Assembly (NCBI RefSeq): GCF_050003625.1 | Contig: NC_134400.1 | Location: forward strand, 57,106,066 to 57,170,065 | Length of the DNA stretch: 64,000 bases | Source of the DNA: Haematobia irritans | Lineage: Eukaryota > Arthropoda > Insecta > Diptera > Muscidae | Direction: 5' to 3' | Part shown: positions 32,236 through 42,073 of the stretch, one piece after another | Numbering within the stretch: the stretch's first letter is position 1 | Layout: every line of letters starts with the position of its first letter | The notes under the pieces: generated by a model | Told to the model about the DNA's origin: nothing | Database searches by the model: none | Seen by the model: only the letters and a program-made list of their open reading frames with translations | Program-made: the position numbers and the translations under genes

Positions 32236-34087
32236 ACAAGTATATACGGCCGTAAGTTCGGCCAGGCCGAATCTTATGTACCCTCCACCATGGATTGCGT
32301 AGGAACTTCTACTAAAGGCTGTCATCCACAATCGAATTACTTGGGTTGCGATAACACTTGCCGATGGCAAGGTATCGTAAAACTTTTTAACACTGTCTTC
32401 TAAATTGTAAGTTAGTCCATAAGGGGTGTATATTAAACAAAAAAAGGCCGATTAAATACGTATATAATTCAGTTTGACAAAATTTTCTATAGAAATAAAA
32501 TTTTGACAAAATTTTCTATAGAAATAAAAACTTGACAAAATTTTCTATAGAAATAAAATGTTGACAAAATTTTCTATGGAAGTAAAATGTTGACAAAATT
32601 TTCTATAGCAATAAAATTTTGACAAAATTTTCTATAGAAATAAAATGTTGACAAAATTTTCTATAGAAATAAAATGTTGACAAAATGTTCTATAGAAATA
32701 AAATGTTGACAAAATTTTCTACAGAAATAAATTTTTTACAAAATTTTCTATAGAAATAAAATTTTGACAAAATTTTCTATGGAAATAAAATGTTGACAAA
32801 CATTGCTATAGAAATAAACTTTTTACAAAACTTTCTATAGAAATGAAATTTTGACAAAACTTTCTATAGTAATAAAATTTGACAATTTTTACATGGCTGT
32901 TAGAGGCCATATACTAACGAAATGTACCAAATTTCAACCGCATCGGATGACTTTTGTTCCTCCAAGAGGCTCCGGAGGTCAAATCTGGGGATCGGTTTAT
33001 ATGGGAGCTATATATAATTATGGACCGATATGGACCAATTTTTGCATGGTTGTTAGAGACCATATACTAACACCACGTACTAAATTTCAATTGGATCGGA
33101 TGAATTTTGCTCATCCAAGAGGCTCCAGAGTTCAAATCTGGGGATCGGTTTATATGGGAGCTATATATAATTACGGACCGATATGGACCAATTTTTGCAT
33201 GCTTGTTAGAGACCGTATACTAACATCAGGTACCCAATTTCAAACGGATCGGATGAATTTTGCCCCTCCAAGAGGCTCCGGAGGTCAAATCTGGGGATCG
33301 GTTTATATGGGAGCTATATATAATTATGGACCGATATGGACCAGTTTTTGCATGGTTGTTAGAGACCATATACTAACACCACGTACCAAATTTCAATCGG
33401 GTAGGATGAAGTTTGCTCCTCCAAGAGGCTCCGGAGGTCAAATCTGGGGATCGGTTTATATGGGAGCTATATATATTTATGGACCGATATGGACCAATTT
33501 TTGCATGGTTGTTAGAGACCGTATACTAACATCAGGTACCAAATTTCAACCGGATCGGATGAATTTTGCCCCTCCAAGAGGCTCCGGAGGTCAAATCTGG
33601 GGATCGGTTTATATGGGGGCTATATATAATTATGGACCGATATGGACCAATTTTTGCATGGTTGTTAGAGACCGTATACTTAGACCACGTACCAAATTTC
33701 AACCGGATCGGATGAATTTTGCTGCTCCGGAAGGCTCCGCAAGCCAAATTTGGGGATCGGTTTATATGGGGGCTATACGTAAACGTGGGCCGATATGGCC
33801 CATTTTCAATACCATCCGACCTACATCAATAACAACTACTTCTGCCAAGTTTCAAGTCGATAGCTAGTTTCGTTCGGAAGTTAGCGTGATTTCCACAGAC
33901 GGACGGACAGCCGGACAGACGGACAGACGGACAGACGGACGGACGGACGGACATGCTTAGATCGACTCAGAATTTCACCACGACCCAGAATATATATACT
34001 TGATGGGGTCTTAGAGCAATATTTCGATGTGTTACAAACGGAATGACAAAGTTAATATACCCCCATCCTATGGTGGAGGGTATAAAA
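32236..34087 (+). mobile_element. DINE-1/Helentron-like element, family A, copy 4
   Basis: Complete. 5' hairpin end, 29 bp minisatellite (32478-32880), about six 153 bp repeats (32900-33780), a GACG/GACA tract (33897-33952) and the 3' hairpin plus GGGTATA. The 153 bp array is free of stops in one frame, giving a 338-codon repetitive frame. A mirror copy lies at 42074-44428. Confidence 0.8.
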
Positions 34088-35434
34088 ACATCCCCACGCT
34101 CATGTATACACAACAAAACTCAAGTAACATCATCTTTACATTAATCACATTCCACTATGCCGATAAAGATCTCTGTACTATGCATTAGTTCATCGCATCT
34201 GCTGACAATTAACTCTAAGAGTAATTTTCGTAAAGGCACACCAGTTTATGAACGATGAAACGTTTAACTTAAAAATTGCAAAATTTTCATGAAATGTTAT
34301 CTACCATTTTTGACGAAAATGTCTATAATTTTAATTACATGTGAACTAAAAATATTTCATTGGGTAATTTTTTACCAACAATTATTAACTATAGGAATTG
34401 TCAGTAAGAAATTGCTATCCACTTTCAAGTTCATTTTTCGTAAAAAAATATTTTCTCATACAAAAAAATCTTATAGTAAATTGCACTTATTTTTTAGAAA
34501 ATACTTTACATTTCACAAGTAGTTTTATAGCATGAGCCACCGTACGGAGCCACCGTAGTGCAATGGTTAGCATGCCCGCCTTGCATACACAAGGTCGTGG
34601 GTTCGATTCCTGCTTCGACCGAACACCAAAAATTTTTTCAGCGGTGGATTATCCCACCTCAGTAATGCTGGTGACATTTCTGAGGGTTTTCAAAGCTTCT
34701 CTAAGTGGTTTCACTGCAATGTGGAACGCCGTTCGGACTCGGCTATAAAAAGGAGGTCCCTTGTCATTAAGCTTAACATGGAATCGGGCAGCACTCAGTG
34801 ATAAGAGAGAAGTTCACCAATGTGGTATCACAATGGACTGAATAGTCTAAGTGAGCCTGATACATCGGGCTGCCACCTAACCTAACCTAACCTAGCATGA
34901 CAAACGAATTTTTAACTACCAGTTAAGAAATTTTTTAAGGAAATTTCCATCGTATTTTGTAGGCCATGAACTAAACGATTGCTACTTAGAATTTGTAAAA
35001 TTTCCTTTCGAGTAGCTAATTTTCGTTGAAGATACGAAAAATGAACTAAAATTCTGGAAAATTCTTGTAATAATTTATTGTAAAAATCTTCTTAAATTTA
35101 CGAGACACTTTTTTTTCTGTGTAGGCTTGGCATGTTTTGATTATATCAAAACAAACAAAAATTAGTTTTATATTTTAAAGAAATGTGTACACCAAATTAG
35201 CAATTGGTTTTCACCATAGTAAATTGATATCTCACCATAGTAAAAAGTTTCGGTTTCGAACAGGCCCTTTATTTCAGTTATGAGTGCTTTTGTTAATTTA
35301 AAACAAACGTTTTTAATTACACCTTTATCAAGTTCAGAAATTCGGCACTCGTCGCTAGACATTTTCCAGCAAAAATTCCTATTACCAGGTATGAGTATAA
35401 GTATGCCTGCGCCAAATTGGTTCTAAACAATACC
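34088..35434. other. AT-rich sequence holding SINE copy 3
   Basis: Apart from the SINE (34536-34892) I see only AT-rich DNA with no coding signal. The two flanks of the SINE join smoothly at TAGCATGA, so they are one older repeat or unique stretch. 35105-35130 ends with a TGTGTAG-type end as in element E. Confidence 0.45.
34536..34892 (+). mobile_element. tRNA-derived SINE, copy 3, with target duplication
   Basis: Same head, body and tail as copy 2. TAGCATGA flanks it at 34528-34535 and 34893-34900. The 5' end has a short partial repeat of the head (GCCACCGTAC before GGAGCCACCG), a common reverse-transcription artefact. The A and B boxes look intact. Confidence 0.9.
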
Positions 35435-35875
35435 CTACACGCAAAAAAAAATAATTCTTTCCTCCCAAACGAAATTTTAGACAAACTAAGTTCGTTTCTC
35501 ATTTGCCTTTCGCTGTAAGAAAGTGTATTTGGAAGAAAAGTATATACTTTTTGTGATAAACGTTTATTCTTTTCCAGGATGTAAAAACAATTTCATAAAG
35601 ACTAACTCAAAAACCAGATATGTTCGGAAGATTCCAAAAAATGTTCAACATTACATTGTACTATATTAAATTTTGAACTGTAAAATGTTTCTTATTAAAG
35701 ACCTAAAGGCAGAAAAGAACAGTGTTTGACATAAACGAAATGGACTGTGTTGTTGTTTCAAAAATAACTTTTTTTTTATTGAAAAAAAAAAAATGAAAAT
35801 TTTGTAACAAACGAATTTTTTGGTGATAAAAGTTTAAATTTTTCGAAGCAATTCAAAAAACTCAACAACAAATAT
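35435..35875 (+). mobile_element. element E copy 3, without the tRNA-like core
   Basis: Begins CTACACGCAAAAAAA and follows 9762-9940, then jumps to the sequence at 10405, so the tRNA-like core is absent. The right end is lost. It shows what element E looks like without the core. Confidence 0.6.
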
Positions 35876-35978
35876 ATTCACGCAATGGGAGAGTGAACAG
35901 GAGAGACTAAATAATAGACATTAAGAGTATAAGTCATCGACATAGTCAGTCGTTACTCTTTAATGGGAAACACCAACC

Positions 35979-36371
35979 CATAGACATTATAATACATAGA
36001 TGAGCCACTATTCTCTTAAAAAAAAATGTCAGTTCCAAAAATAAATTTTCTGACATTTCTTTTTGGTTTTTTCGTAAAGAGTCAGTCCCAAACATTAATT
36101 TTCGTGCATTTACTACTCAAAATTAAATTTCGTATTTTCGCGGTTTCGGTCACATTGTTTTGTTCAAATATAAACTTTTAATATATTAATTTATTTATAA
36201 ATCATCTGGTGCATCATAAACGGTCTAATTTTGTGTAAAATTGGCAAACTACAAAAAGGAAAACGAAAGACACTGTAAGCGTGCTTTTATTTTTCTCGTT
36301 TATTCTTAATCTTCGGAACTGTCAAACATAGTTTGACACCCATGGCTCATGTATGTATTATAATGTCTATG
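35979..36371. mobile_element. hAT-type MITE with 8 bp target duplication
   Basis: Long inverted ends CATAGACATTATAATACAT and ATGTATTATAATGTCTATG, extended inward by TGAGCC/GGCTCA. CACCAACC flanks it at 35971-35978 and 36372-36379. 393 bp, non-coding. Confidence 0.82.
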
Positions 36372-36477
36372 CACCAACCCACCAGCGAAATCTCTTAACA
36401 AATATATGAGACGAGTAGTGTTTTCAAAGAGAACTTAACGAAAGCGAGAGACGTAAATATAATTCCAAAACAAAATA

Positions 36478-37767
36478 AAGGGTGATACGGTCAAAATTTG
36501 GTCAAGGGAAAACGCGAGTAAATAGGTGAAATCGTTTATTTAAAAAATCAAATTAAATTTCTTTTTCAAGTTCAATTAGTATAAAATTCAGGAAAAATAT
36601 TCAGTTAGGCTTTCGCTTTTCCAAATCGGAATTGCCGGGCCACACGCTTGACACCTGCCATCAGATTTTGTACAGCCATCTTGTCCACCTTCTTCGCCGC
36701 AGAAAGCCAGTTTGCCTTGAACTGCTGCTCGTCCTTAGCAGTTTTTTTGGTCTTCTTTAGGTTCCGCTTGACAATAGCCCAGTATTTCTCAATTGGGCGG
36801 AGCTCTGGCATGTTAGGAGGGTTCTTGTCCTTGGGAACCACCTGCACGTTGTTGGCGGCGTACCACTCCATGGCCTTTTTACCGTAATGGCAAGATGCCA
36901 TATCCGGCCAAAACAGTACGGAACAACCGTGTTTCTTCAGGAAAGGTAGCAGACGTTTATTCAAACACTCTTTCACGTAAATTTCTTGGTTGACAGTCCC
37001 GGAAGCTATGAAAATGCTGCTTTTCAAGCCACAGGTACAGATGGCTTGCCAAACCAGATATTTCTTTGCGAACTTTGACAGTTTTATGTGCTTGAAAATA
37101 TCTGCTACCTTTCCCCTTCCTTTTGCCGTATAAAACTCCTGTCCCGGAAGCTGCTTGTAGTCGTCTTTGACGTAGGTTTCGTAGTCCATTACCACGCAGT
37201 CAAACTTCGTCAGCATCGTCGTGTACAGCCTCCGGGATCGCGCTTTGGCCGTCGTATTTTGTTTATCATCGCGATTTGGAGTCACTACCTTCTTGTAAGT
37301 CGATAGTCCGGCTCGATGCACGGTTGTAGAGAATACACCCAGCTTATTTGCGGCATCTCGGAGAGAGAGGTTAGGGTTTCGCTTGAAACTACCGGCAACG
37401 CTCTCTTTGTCGTCTCAGCGGCTTCCGGTTTTCGATTTCCCCCCGATCCAGACTTCCTGCCTGTCGACAAACGTTCCCCAAACATTTTAATTACATTTGT
37501 AACGGTTGATTTGGCAACTTTTAGCGATTTTGCCAGCTTTGCGTGCGAGTAGCTCGGATTTTCGCGATGCGCGAGCAAAATTTTGATACACTGCTCTTCT
37601 TGCTTGGACGGTATTTTGACAACTGAAGAGTGAATTCCAAAATCAAAATAGGAGCAGCATTCTACACACACACACCTTCAAAATGAGGGGTGTTCAGGTT
37701 TTTTAAATGCAAAATTGAAGGAAATACGTCAAGTTTATATTGAACAAATTTTGACCGTATCACCCTT
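36478..37767 (-). mobile_element. ITmD37E-type Tc1/mariner element
   Basis: Inverted ends AAGGGTGATACGGTCAAAAT, with TA at 36476-36477 and 37768-37769; 1290 bp, nearly filled by one transposase gene on the minus strand. The outer six to eight bases resemble those of the mariner-like copies nearby, but the rest differs. Confidence 0.85.
36605..37671 (-). pseudogene. ITmD37E transposase, one frameshift
   Basis: The N-terminal frame (37671 down to about 37420) has a helix-turn-helix with SYSHAKLAKSLKVAKSTVTN. The C-terminal frame (ending 36605) holds the catalytic core: Asp in VVMDYETY, Asp in LFWPDMASCH and Glu in RPIEKYW, with 37 residues between the last two, the DD37E signature described for mosquito ITmD37E elements. 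Between them the sense frame shifts near 37400-37425, shown by sequence such as NPNLSLRDAANKLGV lying in the second frame. With that one indel the gene is otherwise free of stops. Full length would be about 350 residues. Confidence 0.85.
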
Positions 37768-37769
37768 TA

Positions 37770-38045
37770 GACACGCAGAATTAAGAATTGCATGTACTTC
37801 TTTGGTTATTAGTGCGCTCCAACTTATATACGTATGCACATACATGACCCAATTGGATTGCGTATTATCGAACGGTATGCATGGGTTGTCAGAAATGATA
37901 CATACATATGTACACTTAACGGATTCTTATTACCTTTTCCCTTTTGCTTGGTTTATCAATGTAAATATTATATCGGGAATATTAATTGATTGCGCAACAA
38001 AATAAGATGAACTTTTTTTAATTTTTTAATTTTTGGACACAATTA
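37770..38045. other. unassigned; possibly LTR-element interior
   Basis: Lies just inside the primer-binding site of the LTR fragment, so it may be leader sequence of that retrotransposon. No gag frame is recognised. Confidence 0.35.
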
Positions 38046-38397
38046 GTCCTCGCTCGGGCGCCAAATGTTTCGTAAGATTTTCTACGAAATTGATTAAAAA
38101 AAAGTTTCAAAATTTTGCCCATACAAAAATTCGCTAAAATGAATGATGAGGCTTGATCGACTTCTTTTCAAACAATAATTCACTTTATTCAACACTTCAT
38201 TGCTTAAGCCTAATGTTCTCTCTATCTCTCACAGTAAACTATTATATTTAAATAAAATTATGAGCATAACATCTGAATAACAAAAACAGAATTCAATGAT
38301 ATATATTCAAAAGCAAAGATTGAAAGTTAAAAGCAAAGTAACTTAAGAAGTAAAATATTATAAAAATATTACCCAGCTCTGGTAGTAAAGGGTGATT

Positions 38398-39322
38398 TGT
38401 TAAGAGCTTGATAACTTTTTTTTAAAAAAAAAACGCATAAAATTTGCAAAATCTCATCGGTTCTTTATTTGAAACGTTAGATTGGTCCATGACATTTACT
38501 TTTTGAAGATAATTTCATTTAAATGTTGACCGCGGCTGCGTCTTAGGTGGTCCATTCGGAAAGTCCAATTTTGGGCAACTTTTTCGAGCATTTCGGCCGG
38601 AATAGCCCGAATTTCTTCGGAAATGTTGTCTTCCAAAGCTGGAATAGTTGCTGGCTTATTTCTGTAGACTTTAGACTTGACGTAGCCCCACAAAAAATAG
38701 TCTAAAGGCGTCAAATCGCATGATCTTGGTGGCCAACTTACCGGTCCATTTCTTGAGATGAATTGTTCTCCGAAGTTTTCCCTCAAAATGGCCATAGAAT
38801 CGCGAGCTGTGTGGCATGTAGCGCCATCTTGTTGAAACCACATGTCAACCAAGTTCAGTTCTTCCATTTTTGGCAACAAAAAGTTTGTTAGCATCGAACG
38901 ATAGCGATCGCCATTCACCGTAACGTTGCGTCCAACAGCATCTTTGAAAAAATACGGTCCAATGATTCCACCAGCGTACAAACCACACCAAACAGTGCAT
39001 TTTTCGGGATGCATGGGCAGTTCTTGAACGGCTTCTGGTTGCTCTTCACTCCAAATGCGGCAATTTTGCTTATTTACGTAGCCATTCAACCAGAAATGAG
39101 CCTCATCGCTGAACAAAATTTGTCGATAAAAAAGCGGATTTTCTGCCAACTTATCTAGGGCCCATTCACTGAAAATTCGACGTTGTGGCTCGTTAGTAAG
39201 TCTATTCATGATGAAATGTCAAAGCATACTGAGCATCTTTCTCTTTGACACCATGTCTGAAATCCCACGTGATCTGTCAAATACTAATGCATGAAAATCC
39301 TAACCTCAAAAGAATCACCCTT
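38398..39322 (-). mobile_element. N-truncated mariner-like element, copy 3
   Basis: Ends AAGGGTGATT, TA at 38396-38397 and 39323-39324. Almost identical to copy 2. Confidence 0.9.
38496..39209 (-). CDS. N-terminally shortened Tc1/mariner-type transposase (237 aa), copy 3
   Basis: Differs from the protein at 21410 by a single residue that I can see (ALDKL instead of ALEKL). All three catalytic Asp are kept and the frame is complete from the same ATG. The N-terminal DNA-binding region is missing as in the sister copies. It lies in an LTR fragment, so it inserted after that element. Confidence 0.85.
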   Translation of the reverse strand: MNRLTNEPQRRIFSEWALDKLAENPLFYRQILFSDEAHFWLNGYVNKQNCRIWSEEQPEAVQELPMHPEKCTVWCGLYAGGIIGPYFFKDAVGRNVTVNGDRYRSMLTNFLLPKMEELNLVDMWFQQDGATCHTARDSMAILRENFGEQFISRNGPVSWPPRSCDLTPLDYFLWGYVKSKVYRNKPATIPALEDNISEEIRAIPAEMLEKVAQNWTFRMDHLRRSRGQHLNEIIFKK

Positions 39323-39342
39323 TATATTACATCTCCTCAAAC

Positions 39343-39662
39343 ATTACCCTTTTTTAAAATATCATAACCATTTTATTGAAGCTTGTAGCGATGCCATCGA
39401 TACTCCATTAAGTTACTTTAATTATTTTCGATATGACATTAAGTATTGAAAAATTACAATCAAATATATTACAGTCACCATGGGAAGTACCCAGTTTTTC
39501 GGCAACCTTGAAATTTTGACTTAGTTCATTGTCCAAATCCTGCGATGTAGATGGGCTGAAAATATAGAACAGTGTGAAATTTAAACAAAAATACGAGTAA
39601 GAAAAAGCCTCTAATGCCCCATTTTTCGCCAGCTGATTAAATATTCGACGCATAAGCAAGAA
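39343..39662. other. unassigned stretch
   Basis: About 320 bp, AT-rich. A short minus frame exists, but it has no recognisable domain. Confidence 0.45.
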
Positions 39663-40087
39663 ACAAGTATATACAGAAGTAAGTTCGGCCGGGCCGAATC
39701 TTAAATACTCACCACCATCAGAGATGGTCTGTATAAAACTATTAAGGTTTGCGACTGTCGTAAAGTTGTAAAAGCCGTAAACGTCACATACACGTCGTAA
39801 ATGTAGAAAAAGTAGCAAACGTCGCAAAATCCAAATACTTCAGACCCTTCAGATAGGCAGCGAATGATAATCCAAGATGATGATACGTGCGAAGAAGTTT
39901 CAATTCTCAGGAATGTTTGTAAAATTATTAACGGGCTTAAAAAACTTATATAGTTATGTTACTTCAATTGGAAACTCGAAGCCAAAATTACTATAAACTA
40001 CTCGGTGGTGCAGTAAACGTGACGGTCGGTACTCGCTCATGGTTAACCTTTCACAAATTACTGCTGTTAAGAGAGAATTTTATATCA
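39663..40087 (+). mobile_element. DINE-1-like family D, 5' end
   Basis: ACAAGTATATACAGAAG, hairpin AAGTTCGGCCGGGCCGAATCTT and ACTCACCACCATC. Motifs such as GTCGTAAA/GCGAC repeat here and at 44669-44740. The matching 3' ends are near 54187 and 54655, so the element is split by the insertions between. Confidence 0.5.
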
Positions 40088-41960
40088 CTTTTTTTATACC
40101 CTAAACCACATAGTGGTCAGGGTATAATAAGTTTGATCGGCCAAAAAATGTGCCTACCAGAAATATTGATTTTAGACCCCATAAAATATATACCGATCGA
40201 CTCAGAATCACCTCCTGAGTCGATCTAGCGCTTGGTGTCCGTCCGTCTGTCCATGTATTTGCTGTTCACAGGATTCCGGTCGCAATTATTAACCGATTTT
40301 GATGAAATTTGGTACAGGGAGTTTTTTAGGCACAAGGACGAACGCTATTGAATTTGGAAGAAATCGGATGAAATTTAGATAGAGCTCCCATATATATGTA
40401 TCGCCCGATTTCGACAAATGGGGTCACGTTGCGCTTTTTTTCAAACGGATCGTCACCAAATTTGGCAAAAGGTAATCTTTTTCAACGCCCTTCAAGTCTG
40501 CAAAATTTCATCCAAATCGGTTCAGATTTAGATATAGCTCCCATATATATGTATCGCCCGATTTTCTCAAATTTGGCCACAAAACCTTTATTTATCAACC
40601 GATCTTACTCAAAGTTGGCTAAATGTAATCTTCTATAGCACTAACTATATGTGCAAAAAATCATCGAAATCGGTTCAGATTTAGCTATAGCTCCCATATA
40701 TATGTACCGCCCGATTTTTCTAAATTTGGCCATAAAACCCTTATTTATCAACCGATCTTACCCAAATTTGGCTAAATGTAGTCTTCTATAGCACCAACTA
40801 TATGTGCAAAAAATCATCGAAATCGGTTCCGATTTAGATATAGCTCCCATATATATGTATAGCCCGATTTTCCCAAATTTGGCCATAGAACCCTTATTTA
40901 TTAACCGATCTTACTACAAGTTGGCTAGATCCAGTCCTCTATAGTACTAACTATATGTGCAAAATTTCATCGAAATCGGTTCAGATGTAGATATAGCTCC
41001 CATATATGTATCACCCGATTTTGAAAATTCTCCCCTAATAACCTTATGTTTGACCATACAGGCCTCATTTCTTAACTGATCTTACTCAAATCTTGCACAA
41101 GGTAACCTTTTGTGATATTAATCAAACCCGCAAAATATATATGCATCGCTCGATTTTCCCAAATTTGGTCATAGTACTCTTATTTATTAACCAATGTTAC
41201 ACAAATTTCAAATTTTGATGTACTAGCCGATCGTACTTATACGTACTTGTAGCTCTTACATAAGAATATTGCTCGATTTTTACAAATTTGTATTTATTAC
41301 CCACACTAATTTAACGATTTTCTCTTTTTTAATAATGGGCTCAATATTAGTGGCATACTAGCTCCGTAGGCGCAATATCAACACAGCCAGTGTTGCTATA
41401 AGTAGGGGAAATTCCCTATAAGTAGGGTTTTTCTAATATTTAGCGTCTTGTAGGGACGTAGGGCCACAAGGTAGGACATTTTCACTCAACACAATTTGTA
41501 AGAATTTTTACATTTTGTTGGCTCTAGAGGAGGAAATTAGAAGCCGGCAAGGCTTGATCTTTAACAATGTGTGGTAAACTTTATTCCTGTAGAAAATTTT
41601 GTCAACATTTTATTTCTATAGAACATTTTGTCAAAATTGTATTTCTATAGAAATTTTTTCAAAATATTATTTCTATAAAAAATTTTCTCAAAATTTTATT
41701 TCTGTGGAATTTTTTCTCAAAATTTTATTTCTATAGAATTTATTGTCAAAATTTTATTTCTATAGAAAAATTTCTCACAAAAATTTGTTTATAGAAACTT
41801 TTTCCAAAATGTTATTTTTAAAGAGATTTAACAAAAAAGATTACTAATTTGGGTAGAATTCTACCAACTGTGGCAACCGTGGTGGTAATACAAATTTATA
41901 TTCTAAGTTATATACGTTGCATATTCATGTTTTAACATAATAAAGTACTTAGAACTTTTT
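40088..41960 (-). mobile_element. DINE-1/Helentron-like element, family C, copy 3
   Basis: Reverse copy of 18114-19998, single unit, not tandem: 3' hairpin end at 40088, GTCC tract near 40238, five 153 bp repeats, 29 bp minisatellite (41580-41810) and GGTAGAATTCTACC near 41850. The hAT insertion site seen in unit 2 is empty here too (CCAATGTT near 41190). Confidence 0.75.
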
Positions 41961-42073
41961 TTTTGTCCTTGTAGGTTAACCGAACATTTTCCCTGGCAAC
42001 ATTGACTATGACCAATAGTCAGATTGATACAAAGCACCCATAGACACAAAGCACCCATAGGCACCCCTTAATT
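41961..42073. other. short unassigned spacer
   Basis: Contains a direct repeat of ACAAAGCACCCATAG and lies between reverse family C and reverse family A. Confidence 0.5.

Larger units (their letters stand above)
38046..39342 (-). mobile_element. LTR retrotransposon fragment: LTR plus primer-binding site
   Basis: On the minus strand an AT-rich LTR ends CGAAACA (38066), then TT, then TGGCGCCCGAGCGAGGAC (38046-38063), a typical tRNA primer-binding site position. The LTR has a TGTTTC...ACA form and an AATAAA signal near 38190. The far end is uncertain (candidates 39331 or 39342). It is split by the mariner-like copy at 38398-39322. No pol sequence is present. Confidence 0.55.

Noticed and set aside
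32851..33867. 338-codon frame as a protein gene
   Set aside because: It is the 153 bp repeat of family A read in its one open frame. The codons before the first ATG are minisatellite, and the peptide is a 51-residue repeat without domain features.
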